Both the position numbers and the translations under genes were made by a program. 64,000 bases of DNA from Bartonella sp. CM31XJBT (GTDB lineage: Bacteria; Pseudomonadota; Alphaproteobacteria; Rhizobiales; Rhizobiaceae). The stretch spans positions 1-64,000 of the forward strand of contig NZ_JAQITD010000005.1 of NCBI RefSeq assembly GCF_028618555.1. Direction: 5' to 3'. The notes beneath the pieces were generated by a model that was not told where the DNA came from, searched no databases, and saw only the letters and a list, made by a program, of their open reading frames with translations. This document shows, piece by piece, positions 50,137-60,640 of this stretch (positions are counted from its first letter, which is position 1; each line of letters starts with the position of its first letter).

Positions 50137-50163
50137 TAGCGGCGGTTTTCCCGCCGTTTTTAA
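50137..50163 (+). terminator. Rho-independent terminator after the DUF2059 gene
   Basis: CGGCGG (50139-50144) pairs with CCGCCG (50150-50155) around TTTTC and is followed by five or more T. A T-run on the left side also allows function on the minus strand. It lies about 50 bases past the stop. Confidence 0.88.
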
Positions 50164-50293
50164 TATTTTAATGAGAGTAGGTCTTTTTAGAATACTGCTT
50201 TATAAAAAATGCTTCTTCAAAAGAAAAAAAGACTTTCATTTGATAATAAAAGACCTTAGCCTACTCTTGCAGCTATATAAGAAGGAATAATTC

Positions 50294-51685
50294 GTGGGCT
50301 CTTTTGATTTTGATTTATTTGTTATTGGAAGTGGTTCTGGTGGAGTGCGTGCAGCACGGCTTGCTGGAGGTCTTGGCAAGCGGGTCGCTATAGCAGAGGA
50401 ATATCGTATAGGGGGCACTTGTGTTATTCGTGGTTGCGTTCCCAAAAAACTTTATGTTTATGCATCACAATATGTAAAAGAATTTAAGAAAAGTGTTGGT
50501 TTTGGGTGGGAATATGCGGATCCAATTTTTAGCTGGGAAAAGTTGGTTGCAGCTAAAAATAAAGAAATATCAAGGTTAGAAGGGCTGTATCGTAAGGGAT
50601 TAGAAAATAACAATGTGCATATTTATGAAAGTCGTGCTACTTTTATAGATGATCACACATTAGAGCTTTCTGCCACGGGTGAGCGGGTAAGTGCAGAAAA
50701 AATTTTGATTGCAACGGGAGCAAAATTTGCACAAAATACTCCCATAGAAGGTGGTGAATTTTGCCTTACTTCTAATGAGATTTTTGACCTTGATCAACTC
50801 CCAAAATCAATAGTCATTGTTGGTGGAGGGTATATTGGTGTTGAATTTGCTAATATTTTTCATGAATTAGGTGTAAAAACAACACTCCTCCATCGGAGTG
50901 ATTTAATCCTTCGTAATTTTGATCATGATTTGCGGCAATTGCTCAGCGATGCAATGATTGAAAAAGGGATTTCTATTCTCTACGGAATAACAATTTCTAA
51001 AGTGCAGGCTGCAGAAAATTGTTATGAAGTTGTTTTATCAAATGGGAAAATAATCAGTGCCGATCAGATTATGTTGGCTACGGGGCGTGTACCAAATACA
51101 ACGGGTTTAAGACTTGATAGGGCAGGTGTTCAAGTGGATGAATTTGGTGCAGTTGTTGTTGATGAGAAAATGACAACAAATATCCCCCATATTTGGGCTG
51201 TTGGTGATGTAACAGGTCATATTCAATTAACACCTGTTGCGATTCATGATGCAATGTGTTTTGTTAAGACAGCATTTGAGAATATTCCCACAACACCTGA
51301 TTATGATTTAATTACAACAGCAGTTTTTTCACAGCCAGAGATTGGAACGGTGGGTCTTTCAGAAGAAGAGGCGGTAAAGCGTTATAAGCGTCTTGAAATT
51401 TATCGTACAGTTTTTCGTCCTATGCGTAATGTTCTTTCTGGTAGTTCAGAGAAAATGCTTATGAAACTCATTGTTGATGGTGAAAGCCGTATTGTTGTGG
51501 GCGCTCATATTTTAGGGGAAAATGCTGGTGAGATGGCACAGCTTATAGGGATATCTCTCAAGGGTAAGCTGACGAAGGATATTTTTGACGAGACGATGGC
51601 AGTGCATCCAACGATGGCAGAAGAATTGGTAACAATGTATAAACCAAGTTATATATATGAAAATGGGAAGAAAATAGAAAGTTAA
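50294..51685 (+). CDS. gor: Glutathione-disulfide reductase
   Basis: A 463-residue FAD enzyme that keeps glutathione reduced using NADPH. The FAD-binding GSGSGGVRAARLAGGLGKRV opens the protein. The redox pair is Cys43 and Cys48 in GGTCVIRGCVPKK. The second dinucleotide fold VGGGYIGVEFANI is followed by HRS rather than an acidic residue, fitting NADPH use. The catalytic histidine is His438 in HPTMAEE. GTG 50294 is preceded by AGAAGGAATAATTC. Related trypanothione or mercuric reductases are less likely. Confidence 0.95.
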   Translation: MGSFDFDLFVIGSGSGGVRAARLAGGLGKRVAIAEEYRIGGTCVIRGCVPKKLYVYASQYVKEFKKSVGFGWEYADPIFSWEKLVAAKNKEISRLEGLYRKGLENNNVHIYESRATFIDDHTLELSATGERVSAEKILIATGAKFAQNTPIEGGEFCLTSNEIFDLDQLPKSIVIVGGGYIGVEFANIFHELGVKTTLLHRSDLILRNFDHDLRQLLSDAMIEKGISILYGITISKVQAAENCYEVVLSNGKIISADQIMLATGRVPNTTGLRLDRAGVQVDEFGAVVVDEKMTTNIPHIWAVGDVTGHIQLTPVAIHDAMCFVKTAFENIPTTPDYDLITTAVFSQPEIGTVGLSEEEAVKRYKRLEIYRTVFRPMRNVLSGSSEKMLMKLIVDGESRIVVGAHILGENAGEMAQLIGISLKGKLTKDIFDETMAVHPTMAEELVTMYKPSYIYENGKKIES

Positions 51686-51753
51686 ACAGCATATATTATG
51701 GTAAAAAGTTTTTGATATGCTAATCTTTAAGCTTAATCTTTAGAGAGAGTGTA

Positions 51754-53133
51754 ATGATAAAAGAATGGGCGCCTGACACTTGGAGAACAAGGCCAATTAA
51801 ACAAGTTCCGACTTATCCGGATAAGTCTATGTTAGAAGATGTTGAGCGAAAACTGAGAAGCTATCCTCCTTTAGTTTTTGCCGGTGAAGCACGTGATTTA
51901 AAAAATGAATTAGCAGCCGTTGCGAAAGGCCAAGCTTTTTTATTACAAGGTGGTGATTGTGCCGAAAGCTTTGCAGAACATGAAGCTGATAATATCCGTG
52001 ATTTTTTTCGCGTATTTTTGCAAATGGCGATTGTTTTAACCTTTGGTAGTTCTAAACCGGTTGTTAAGATTGGTCGTATTGCTGGTCAATTTGCAAAGCC
52101 TCGCTCTTCTGATATAGAAAGAAAAGAGGGGGTTGAATTTCCTGCTTATCGTGGGGATATTATTAATGGCATTGAATTTGAAGCCGGTTCTCGTATTCCA
52201 GATCCGCAACGGATGTCTATGGCTTATCGCCAATCTGCGGCAACACTTAATCTATTGCGTGCTTTTTCACAAGGTGGCTATGCTAATTTAGAAAATGTTC
52301 ACACATGGATGTTGAGTTTTGTTTCTAACAGTCCGCAGGGGGAACGTTATGAATTATTGGCAGAGCGTATTTCTGAAGCAATTGATTTTATGCGTTCTAT
52401 AGGGATTACATCCAAAACACATTCTTCATTGCGTGAAACATCTTTTTATACCAGTCATGAAGCACTGTTGCTTGGTTATGAAGAGGCTTTGACTCGGATT
52501 GATTCAACTTCAGGAAATTGGTATGCAACATCTGGTCATATGCTATGGATTGGTGACCGTACGCGTCAGATTGACCATGCTCACGTTGAATATTGTCGCG
52601 GCATTAAAAATCCTATAGGATTAAAATGTGGTCCTTCCATTGAGTCTGATGAGCTTTTAAAATTAATTGATATTTTAAATCCTGAAAACGAGTTGGGGCG
52701 GCTTACTCTCATTACGCGCTTTGGTTATGATAAAGTTGAACGTTATCTGCCTAAACTCATCCGTGCCGTTGAACGCGAGAAGCGTGCGGTTATATGGTCA
52801 TGTGATCCAATGCATGGCAATACAATTACTGCCAATGGTTATAAGACGCGTCCCTTTGATTATGTTTTAAAAGAAGTAGAGAATTTTTTTGCAGTGCATC
52901 GTGGAGAAGGAACTTATCCAGGGGGCATTCATATTGAGATGACAGGTCGTGATGTTACTGAATGTACAGGAGGGGCGCATGCCATTTCTGTGGACGATCT
53001 ATCTGATCGTTATCATACGCAATGTGATCCTCGGCTAAATGCAGATCAAGCGTTAGAATTGGCTTTTCTTGTTGCTGAACTCCTTAAAAAAAATCGTGCG
53101 ACTGACTCGTTAGCAATTGCTGCTGAGGGGTAG
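51754..53133 (+). CDS. aroG: 3-deoxy-D-arabino-heptulosonate 7-phosphate synthase, class II
   Basis: A 459-residue type II DAHP synthase, the first enzyme of the shikimate pathway; it condenses PEP and erythrose 4-phosphate. Marks are [42 protein letters not shown]-like [13 protein letters not shown], and [18 protein letters not shown]. These define the plant/Mycobacterium-like class. It has no extra N-terminal regulatory domain. It starts 68 bases after gor. The symbol is a convention; aroH or aroF are also used for this class. Confidence 0.93.
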   Translation: MIKEWAPDTWRTRPIKQVPTYPDKSMLEDVERKLRSYPPLVFAGEARDLKNELAAVAKGQAFLLQGGDCAESFAEHEADNIRDFFRVFLQMAIVLTFGSSKPVVKIGRIAGQFAKPRSSDIERKEGVEFPAYRGDIINGIEFEAGSRIPDPQRMSMAYRQSAATLNLLRAFSQGGYANLENVHTWMLSFVSNSPQGERYELLAERISEAIDFMRSIGITSKTHSSLRETSFYTSHEALLLGYEEALTRIDSTSGNWYATSGHMLWIGDRTRQIDHAHVEYCRGIKNPIGLKCGPSIESDELLKLIDILNPENELGRLTLITRFGYDKVERYLPKLIRAVEREKRAVIWSCDPMHGNTITANGYKTRPFDYVLKEVENFFAVHRGEGTYPGGIHIEMTGRDVTECTGGAHAISVDDLSDRYHTQCDPRLNADQALELAFLVAELLKKNRATDSLAIAAEG

Positions 53134-53257
53134 GCAAAAATTTACTTAATATTTTTTTTAGGTCATTATGGCAGAAGAGAATTTTTAAAAAAGTGATATT
53201 TCCGATGATGAGGAATAAAGTTGTGGTTGCTAAACTGATGAAATGATACAAAGGCTT

Positions 53258-54919
53258 ATGAAAAATGATTTTCGGGTATCAATTGCCCAATTAAATCCTA
53301 TTGTCGGTGATATTGAGGGGAATTTTTCTTTAGCTGTCATGGCGCATCAAAAGGCCAAAGAAGAGGGGGCTGATCTTGTTTTATTCACGGAACTTTTTAT
53401 AAGCGCTTATCCGCCGGAAGATCTTGTTCTAAAACCTGCTTTTACAAAAACATGTGAAGAGACTGTTGAGAAATTAGCAAAGATAACCGTAGGCGGACCA
53501 GGAATTGTCATTGGTCTTCCATTAAGGCGCAATGGTAATATTTACAGCGCTGTCATGGTTCTTGATGAAGGGAGAGTCATAGCCGAAAGTTTGAAGTTTG
53601 ATTTACCTAATTATGCTGAATTTGATGAAAAGCGTTTATTTTCTTCAGGTCCACGTCCTCAGCCTATTGTCTATCATGGAAACAAATTAGGAATAGTCAT
53701 TTGTGAGGATCTTTGGAATGATTCCTCTCTTAGTACAGAGCTTAAAGATAAAGGAGCGGAAATTATTCTTGTCCTTAACGGATCTCCCTACTATCGTAAT
53801 AAAACTTTAAAACGTATAGATGTTATCCATACGCAAGCTCTACGATCTGGGATACCAATTATTTATGCTAATCAAGTTGGTGGTCAAGATGAGCTCGTTT
53901 TTGATGGCGGGTCTTTTGCCTTGAATGGACAAGGCAAAAAGATATTTCAAATGAAACACTTTGATAGCCATATTGCTTTAAGCCATTGGCAAAAAACAAC
54001 GACGGGATGGCACTGTGTTTCAGGTCCTAATGAAAGTCTTCTCAATGGATTAGCGGCTGATTATCAAGCTTGTGTTTTGGGGTTGAAAGATTACGTTAAT
54101 AAAAACGGCTTTAAGGATGTTATTCTTGGTCTTTCAGGAGGAATTGATTCAGCCCTGTGTACGGCAATGGCGGTGGATGCTCTTGGTGCTGAGAGGGTTC
54201 GCACCATTATGATGCCCTATCATTATACTTCGCAAGAATCATTAAAAGATGCTAAAGAATGTGCTGATCTTTTGGGATGTCGTTATGAAATCATACCGAT
54301 TGAGCAAGCTGTTGAAGCTTTTCTTGAAACAATGGCACCTGTTTTTTCAGGGTTACCCTCTGACGTCACAGAGGAAAATCTTCAAAGTCGTATACGCGGT
54401 ACAGTTTTAATGGCTCTTTCAAATAAATTCGGTTCAATGGTGGTAACGACAGGCAATAAGTCAGAAATGGCTGTGGGATATGCAACACTGTATGGGGATA
54501 TGAATGGCGGGTTTAATCCTATAAAAGATATTTATAAAATGCAGGTTTATGCATTAGCTGAGTGGCGCAATAAAAATCACTTGCATAATTTAAGAGGACC
54601 AGAAGGGATTGTCATTCCATCCAATATTATAGAAAAAGCGCCTTCTGCAGAGCTGCGAGAAAATCAAAAAGATGAAGATTCTCTTCCGCCTTATCCTATT
54701 CTAGATGATATCTTACAATCTCTTGTAGAAAATGACATGAGTATTTGTGATATTGTTAAACGTGGACACTCACGAGAAACTGTTGCAAAAGTTGAACAGC
54801 TTCTTTATGGTGCCGAATATAAAAGGCGTCAATCTGCGCCTGGTGTAAAAATCAGTTACAAAAATTTCGGACGCGATCGTCGCTATCCCATAGTCAATCA
54901 TTTTCGCGATAAAAATTGA
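53258..54919 (+). CDS. nadE: Glutamine-dependent NAD+ synthetase
   Basis: NadE (553 residues) amidates nicotinic acid adenine dinucleotide using glutamine. The N-terminal nitrilase-type glutaminase has the catalytic Glu45 (LVLFTELF) and the cysteine in IVICEDLWND; the lysine of the triad is in LKFDLPNYAEFDEKR. The C-terminal synthetase has the P-loop LGLSGGIDSALCTAMA near residue 290 and VVTTGNKSEMAVGY. ATG 53258 follows AAAGG closely. An ATG 15 bases upstream would add five residues and has no ribosome site. Confidence 0.96.
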   Translation: MKNDFRVSIAQLNPIVGDIEGNFSLAVMAHQKAKEEGADLVLFTELFISAYPPEDLVLKPAFTKTCEETVEKLAKITVGGPGIVIGLPLRRNGNIYSAVMVLDEGRVIAESLKFDLPNYAEFDEKRLFSSGPRPQPIVYHGNKLGIVICEDLWNDSSLSTELKDKGAEIILVLNGSPYYRNKTLKRIDVIHTQALRSGIPIIYANQVGGQDELVFDGGSFALNGQGKKIFQMKHFDSHIALSHWQKTTTGWHCVSGPNESLLNGLAADYQACVLGLKDYVNKNGFKDVILGLSGGIDSALCTAMAVDALGAERVRTIMMPYHYTSQESLKDAKECADLLGCRYEIIPIEQAVEAFLETMAPVFSGLPSDVTEENLQSRIRGTVLMALSNKFGSMVVTTGNKSEMAVGYATLYGDMNGGFNPIKDIYKMQVYALAEWRNKNHLHNLRGPEGIVIPSNIIEKAPSAELRENQKDEDSLPPYPILDDILQSLVENDMSICDIVKRGHSRETVAKVEQLLYGAEYKRRQSAPGVKISYKNFGRDRRYPIVNHFRDKN

Positions 54920-54929
54920 GTATTATTTT

Positions 54930-56303
54930 ATGGTTAAAGTTCGTTTTGCTCCCTCTCCAACAGGTTATATTCATATTGGCAATATCCGTATTGCGCTTTT
55001 CAACTGGCTTTATGCGCAAGCGTATAAGGGAGAATTTATTTTACGCTATGATGATACAGATATTGAACGTTCTAAACAAGAATATATCGATGCTATTGCT
55101 GTTGACCTTGAATGGCTTGGTATTCAACCAGATGCAATTTATTACCAATCCAAGCGATTTAATCGATATGATGAAGTGGCAGAAATTCTCAAACAACGTG
55201 GTCTTCTTTATCCTTGTTATGAGACAACAGAGGAATTAGAGCGGCGTCGTAAAATCCAGCTTTCACGCAAATTGCCTCCTGTTTATGACCGTGCAGCATT
55301 GAAGTTGACAACAGAAGAGAGAAAAAACTTTGAATCACAAGGTCGTAAACCCCATTGGCGTTTTCTTCTTCCTAATTTTGAAAGTGATCCTTTACACACA
55401 AAGCGAACAGAAGTTTGCTGGAATGATGCAATAAAGGGAAAGCAGACGATTGATTTAGCTTCTCTTTCAGATCCTGTTCTTATTCGTGAAGATGGAACCT
55501 ATCTTTATACATTGCCGTCTATTGTTGATGATGTAGATATGGCTATTACGCATATTATTCGTGGGGATGATCATATTACAAATACAGGCGCTCAAATTGC
55601 TCTTTTTAAAGCTCTTAATGCAGAATTACCGGTTTTTGCTCATACCAATTTATTGGCGACAGTTTTAGGAAAAGGATTTTCAAAACGTAATAATGATCTT
55701 TCTATTCGTTCTCTACGGGAAGAAGGATTTGAATCTATAGCTGTTCAATGCCTTGCCGTTTTGATTGGGACATCGCAAAATGTGCATCCCTATCCCAATC
55801 AAGCTGCGCTTTTAGAGCATTTTAATCTCCAAGATACGTCAAGATCCGTTGCAAAATTTGATATTGCTGATCTTCTTGCTTTGAATAGTCATCTTGTCCA
55901 TGAGTTAACCTATGAGGAAGTAAAAATGCGCCTTAAAAAACTTTCTATTGAGGGAGATAAGGCGGAATATTTCTGGAACGCGATAAGAAGCAATATTAAT
56001 AAAGTCAATGATGCTGTTTTTTGGTGGAAAATCATTCATGATGAACAGAATTTTGATACAGTAGCACTAGAGGATCGTGCTTTTGTGCACCAATCACTCG
56101 ATTTCTTACCTGAAGGTGCTTTGAATGAGGAAAGTTGGAAAATTTGGACAACAGCATTAAAAGAAAAAACAGGTCGAAAAGGAAAAGCTTTATTTATGCC
56201 ATTACGTCAGGCACTTACGGGCATGGATCATGGACCTGAAATGGGAAAAATTTTGCAGCTTTTAGGGCGTGAAAAGGTAACGGAAAGGCTCTCTAGGAAA
56301 TAA
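54930..56303 (+). CDS. gltX2: Glutamyl-tRNA synthetase 2
   Basis: A 457-residue class I glutamyl-tRNA synthetase paralogue. HIGN is at 15-18 (PSPTGYIHIGNIRIALFNW) and the KMSKS equivalent is KGFSKR at 248-253. It differs markedly from GltX1 in the C-terminal anticodon-binding half. With GltX1 it gives the pair expected in alphaproteobacteria that form Gln-tRNA through GatCAB. One copy may specialise on tRNA-Gln. It starts 10 bases after nadE and is probably co-transcribed. Confidence 0.94.
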   Translation: MVKVRFAPSPTGYIHIGNIRIALFNWLYAQAYKGEFILRYDDTDIERSKQEYIDAIAVDLEWLGIQPDAIYYQSKRFNRYDEVAEILKQRGLLYPCYETTEELERRRKIQLSRKLPPVYDRAALKLTTEERKNFESQGRKPHWRFLLPNFESDPLHTKRTEVCWNDAIKGKQTIDLASLSDPVLIREDGTYLYTLPSIVDDVDMAITHIIRGDDHITNTGAQIALFKALNAELPVFAHTNLLATVLGKGFSKRNNDLSIRSLREEGFESIAVQCLAVLIGTSQNVHPYPNQAALLEHFNLQDTSRSVAKFDIADLLALNSHLVHELTYEEVKMRLKKLSIEGDKAEYFWNAIRSNINKVNDAVFWWKIIHDEQNFDTVALEDRAFVHQSLDFLPEGALNEESWKIWTTALKEKTGRKGKALFMPLRQALTGMDHGPEMGKILQLLGREKVTERLSRK

Positions 56304-56362
56304 GAGCGGATTTTTTAAAAGTATTTCGTTCATTTCACTCTTAAAGAGAGTAAAGAACGGGT

Positions 56363-57766
56363 TTATTTACACGTTTTTATAAGCATGAAAGCAGGAATAT
56401 CATCACCAAATCCAATGGGTGTGTAATTCTTATTTTTTCGTGAGCGTTGTTGCTCAGATGGTTTCTCCTTATTATTTGCATTTTTGATATATTCTGTTTT
56501 ATTCTCTTCTACAGATTTTTTAGTGTGAACAACAGGCTCTTTTGGAGCAGTTTTCTTTGATGGTTTTGAAGATTTTTTCTTTACAACAATATCTTCTGTT
56601 TGATCATCAGCTATTAAAGTTGAGAGATCTCCATTGAGCCATTCAATTTTTTCATTACTCATTTCTTCGATGGCATTGATATATTTTTGATCAGCTTTTG
56701 TGACAATTGTAAAAGCTTTTCCGCTACGATTTGCACGCCCTGTACGACCAATTCGATGGATATAGTCTTCAGCATGTGTAGGAACATCATAGTTAAATAC
56801 ATGACTTACAGCTGGAATATCGAGTCCACGGGCAGCAACATCAGAAGCAACAAGAAGTGTAAGTTTATTATTTTTAAAATCAGCTAGGGTGTTCATGCGC
56901 GAATATTGGTCCATATCTCCATGAAGTGCCCCTACATTAAAGTTATGTTTGATGAGCGATCTAAAAAGTTCAGAGATATCTCTCTTTCGATTACAGAAAA
57001 TGATTGCATTTTGAAGCTCTGCACCTTCATTTTGGATAAGCTCTCGTAAAACCGCTCTTTTATCCCATGATTTATTTCCAGATTTGACAAGCCGCTGTGT
57101 AATTGTGGTTGCAGTTGAGGATGCTTTTGTAACTTCAACAGATACAGGAGAATGTAAAAATTGTTTCGTTAGTTTTGTAATTTCTGGCGCCATTGTTGCA
57201 GAAAAGAACAAAGTTTGACGCGTAAAAGGAGTTAGCTTACAGATGCGTTCAATATCAGGAATAAAGCCCATATCCAACATGCGATCAGCTTCATCAATCA
57301 CAAGGATTTCAACGCCCATCAGGAGCAGTTTACCGCGCTCGCAATGATCAAGAAGGCGCCCTGGTGTTGCTATAAGAACATCAGCTCCCCGTTCAAGTTT
57401 GCGATCTTGGAGTTCAAAAGAAACTCCACCAATCAAAAGAGCAACATTTAAACGATGATTTATTCCGTATTTATCAAAATTTTCTTCAACTTGAGCTGCA
57501 ATTTCTCTTGTTGGTTCTAAGATGAGCGTACGGGGCATTCGTGCTCTTGCACGACCTTTTTCAAGGAGAGTGAGCATAGGCAATACGAAAGAGGCAGTTT
57601 TACCTGTTCCCGTTTGGGCGATTCCTAAAACGTCTTTTCTTTGAAGGACATGCGGAATTGTTTCGCTTTGAATAGGTGTTGGAGCTGTATACCCCGCTGA
57701 TTTCACCGCATTAATAACCTTTGCGGAAAGACCTAAATCATCAAAACTGTTTAAAGATGGTATCAT
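56363..57766 (-). CDS. DEAD-box ATP-dependent RNA helicase (RhlE-like)
   Basis: A 467-residue RNA helicase that remodels RNA duplexes, perhaps in ribosome assembly or mRNA decay. Motif Q is APTPIQSETIPHVL, motif I AQTGTGKT (50-57), motif II DEAD (158-161), motif III SAT (189-191) and motif VI HRIGRTGRA. The tail after about residue 385 is basic, low in complexity (KKKSSKPSKKTAPKEP) and variable, typical of RhlE relatives. It converges with gltX2, stops being about 60 bases apart. Confidence 0.94.
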   Translation of the reverse strand: MIPSLNSFDDLGLSAKVINAVKSAGYTAPTPIQSETIPHVLQRKDVLGIAQTGTGKTASFVLPMLTLLEKGRARARMPRTLILEPTREIAAQVEENFDKYGINHRLNVALLIGGVSFELQDRKLERGADVLIATPGRLLDHCERGKLLLMGVEILVIDEADRMLDMGFIPDIERICKLTPFTRQTLFFSATMAPEITKLTKQFLHSPVSVEVTKASSTATTITQRLVKSGNKSWDKRAVLRELIQNEGAELQNAIIFCNRKRDISELFRSLIKHNFNVGALHGDMDQYSRMNTLADFKNNKLTLLVASDVAARGLDIPAVSHVFNYDVPTHAEDYIHRIGRTGRANRSGKAFTIVTKADQKYINAIEEMSNEKIEWLNGDLSTLIADDQTEDIVVKKKSSKPSKKTAPKEPVVHTKKSVEENKTEYIKNANNKEKPSEQQRSRKNKNYTPIGFGDDIPAFMLIKTCK

Positions 57767-57911
57767 TTTTTTATCAACTGCTCTGTGATTTTAACTGCGT
57801 TATCTAAATGATAATTATAATCAATATTCTACACTCTTTAAAAGTGTTAAGATGTTTTTACAAAAAATTAACTATAACAATCATATACACATAAAACGCA
57901 TAATACAATCA

Positions 57912-58685
57912 TTAATAGCGAAATTGTTCTGATAAAATGCGCTCATCCCATGAATGATTTGAGTCAAAAAGGATTGAAGCTGTTACTTCTGTTGCCATTG
58001 AAATAGTAACTGAATGGACAGATTTAACTTCAATATTATCTGCAGCAGCATTTACAGGGCGTTTGTCAGGTTCAAGCATATCAAAGCGCACTGTTACTGT
58101 ATTGGGAAGCAAAGCTCCATGCCAACGCCGAGGGCGAAAAGGGCTAACAGGAGTGAGGGCCATAAGGGGAGCCATAAGAGGTAAGATAGGTCCTTGTGCT
58201 GATAAATTATAGGCGGTTGATCCAGCTGGTGTAGCGACGAGGACACCATCACAACTTAATTGTTCCATGCGTACGTTGTTATCAATGGTGATGCGAATTT
58301 TTGCAGCTTGATAAGATTGCCGAAAGAGGGATACTTCATTAATTGCAAGCGCCTCGATAGAATCTTGACATTCAGATTTTGCAATCATGCGCAGGGGATG
58401 GATTTCTTTTTTATGTGCGGCAGCAATACGATTGGGCAATTTTTTTTCATGAAATTCATTCATAAGAAATCCTACAGAACCTTGATTCATGCCATAAATA
58501 GGTTTGCCTGTGTTCATGACGTCTCGTACGGTTTGTAACATTGTCCCATCACCACCGATTGCAACAACAATATCAGTTTCTTCCAGAGAAGAATGACCAT
58601 AAACGGAAATTAATTTATGGGTAGCTTTGATAGCCTCCTCAGTTTCTGCGGAAATAAAATGAAAGCGACTTGGTAATGTAGCCAT
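57912..58685 (-). CDS. nadK: NAD kinase
   Basis: NadK (257 residues) phosphorylates NAD to NADP in the cytosol. The signature GGDGTML (44-50) binds the phosphate donor. Others are NQGSVGFLMNEF, LAINEVSLFRQS and SCDGVLVATPAGSTAYNLSA, which carry the nicotinamide and substrate contacts. The short form is usual in alphaproteobacteria. It adds to NadE upstream as part of pyridine nucleotide supply, though on the opposite strand. ATG 58685 is the first start in frame with family similarity. Confidence 0.95.
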   Translation of the reverse strand: MATLPSRFHFISAETEEAIKATHKLISVYGHSSLEETDIVVAIGGDGTMLQTVRDVMNTGKPIYGMNQGSVGFLMNEFHEKKLPNRIAAAHKKEIHPLRMIAKSECQDSIEALAINEVSLFRQSYQAAKIRITIDNNVRMEQLSCDGVLVATPAGSTAYNLSAQGPILPLMAPLMALTPVSPFRPRRWHGALLPNTVTVRFDMLEPDKRPVNAAADNIEVKSVHSVTISMATEVTASILFDSNHSWDERILSEQFRY

Positions 58686-58948
58686 TTAAAAATTGTCCTG
58701 ATACTTATAATTTATGTTGTAACTTATTTATGAGAGTTTTGAAGTTGTAATAAAAGCTCTTTTTATAATAAAAAGAGCATTGAATAAAGAGAAGTTATTT
58801 CAAGGTAAAGTATCATTAAAAAGTAAAAGGAGTGCGTCGTTAGATAAATCACAAACAAGTAATTTTTTTATTAGAATGATAATTTAGCATTGAAGCTAAG
58901 AGTATGATTAGTTAAAAGACCATAACTGATTTTAATAATCAGTGTGAA

Positions 58949-59025
<77 letters not shown>

Positions 59026-60110
59026 AATTTTTCAACTTCATATTATCCTAAATAACAATATTACCTAAAAAGAAGCCAATTTCCTCTTTTATGAAAATGG
59101 TTATTTGAGTTGTTTATTAAGTTTTTTAGCGAATAAGCAAATGATTTTAAGAGAAGCAAAATTTACGGCTGCGTATATAATTCTTCGGTTAGTCATTTTG
59201 AATATCGAGATAAAAAACAAGATTATCTAAATATGCTTTCAATTTAACTATAAACATTTATAACATAAAAATACATATTAATTCAATATGTTATTGTACA
59301 ACTGATCTGGCGATGTTGATAGTAGATCGCTAAATATATTGTTTTGAGCATTAAAATAGATAGCTAAATTTTCTTTTATTCTATTTTTGGAGCTAAAGGC
59401 TGTTATGGTGAGATGGAACGCGGATGAGAAATATCACCAGTTAAAGGAACAATAAGGAGGAAAAACAACCTTCAAGATTTGAATTGTTTCAAAATGCTGT
59501 ATTCGGTATGGTTTTGATATGGGTATCTGGTGATTTCTCTATACACCAATATTGCCAGTTATGTTGGATGAGGGATTGTTTACCTTTAATCAACGTTCTT
59601 ATATACCGAGCGCTAATTATGATGGTTATTTAGTTGGGAGTATGTTCTTTACGTTTGGCAGAATTGGGAATATATCTCTTGCTCCTCGCATGCGATCTTA
59701 TACAGTTATAGTAATGAGTGCACTTAATTATTTCCATGGCGTTAATACTTAGTCCTTTTGATCCGTTTTGCTGCTGGTGTTGCGAGTGTAGCAATGATGG
59801 TTTTTGGTTCTATTATAGTCATACAGCATAGCCATATGGGCGGATTATTGCTTCGCTTTATGCAGGTGTAGGAGTTGATATTCTACTACTAGGTAATGAA
59901 TATGTTATTATTAGTTTGAACAGAGCACTTGATTCAACAAACATTTGGTTTGGAGTTAGCTTAATGTCTGTTCAAAATTTTTAAAAACATATAGGTTTAA
60001 TTATAACAACTATATCAAAAAACACCTCCGTTATTTCTTTCATTGCAAATGAAACCGCTCCTGTTAATCAGAAAAAACCATCCAAAATATGAATAGATCA
60101 ATCAAATGGA
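59026..60110. other. Decayed stretch right of tRNA-Arg, with unidentified coding fragments
   Basis: About 1.1 kb without an intact gene. Short protein-like pieces in different frames appear between 59400 and 60000. Examples are MVRWNADEKYHQLKEQ (59404-59451) and GRIIASLYAGVGVDILLLGN with its continuation to about 59984. A 66-codon open frame at 59552-59752 has no ribosome site. I could not assign a family. The pattern fits one or two old genes broken by frameshifts. Confidence 0.45.
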
Positions 60111-60124
60111 TTTCGTGACTGGCA

Positions 60125-60640
60125 TTATATCGCATTCGTGCTTTAAAAGATTTTGGTGATGTAAGAAAGGCGGTCTAGATGCTTTTATTGAAATTGAAAG
60201 CAACCTCTCTCATGATGGCAATTACTGGGTTGCTGATAATGCCGTGTTGTAAAATCTAGTCGTGTTTATGAAAATACAAGGGGCTATGGCAATACTGCCA
60301 TTGGGGGCTATGTCTATGGCAATACCCTTATATGTGATAAAACCTATGTGTATTTTGGTGCTCATGTTTATGACAATGCTCATCTTTTTTATAACGGTTG
60401 AGTTTATCATTATGCGTGGGGTTATGGGAATGAAAAATTATCCGGTAGTGTACGTATTTATAGCAATGCAGCGGTTTATGATCATGCGGTTGTTTAGGCA
60501 AGGTTTAGGGCAATGCTAGTGTGGGGTGTCATACTAAGGTCTACGGCTCTGTTTATGGCAATGTCAAGATCTCCTGATTATATCGTGATTAGAGGTAATG
60601 TATATGGCAATGCAAGACTTGTTGTGATGATAGTATCTCC
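60125..60640 (+). pseudogene. Broken phage protein with YGNA-type repeats
   Basis: The conceptual translation starts LYRIRALKDFGDV and, after a one-base shift near 60163, continues KKGGLDAFIEIESNLSHDG and NYWVADNA. After another shift it reads through RVYENTRGYGNT, GGYVYGNTLICDKTYVYFGA, HVYDNAHLFYNG, KLSGSVRIYSNAAVYDHAVV and VYGSVYGNVKIS. Intact members of this phage-associated family begin RIRALKDFGxVKKGDLGGFI and then carry tandem xVYGNAxV repeats that should form a beta-solenoid. At least two internal stops and several frameshifts break it. The open frame at 60262-60519 is an out-of-frame shadow. Confidence 0.7.

Noticed and set aside
59552-59752. 66-codon open frame after tRNA-Arg
   Set aside because: No ribosome site and no family likeness, and neighbouring frames carry other protein-like pieces. 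It is better seen as part of a decayed segment.
60262-60519. 85-codon methionine-rich open frame
   Set aside because: It is the out-of-frame reading of the YGNA repeats: the repeated TATGGCAAT reads as ATG GCA in this frame, which explains the many methionines.
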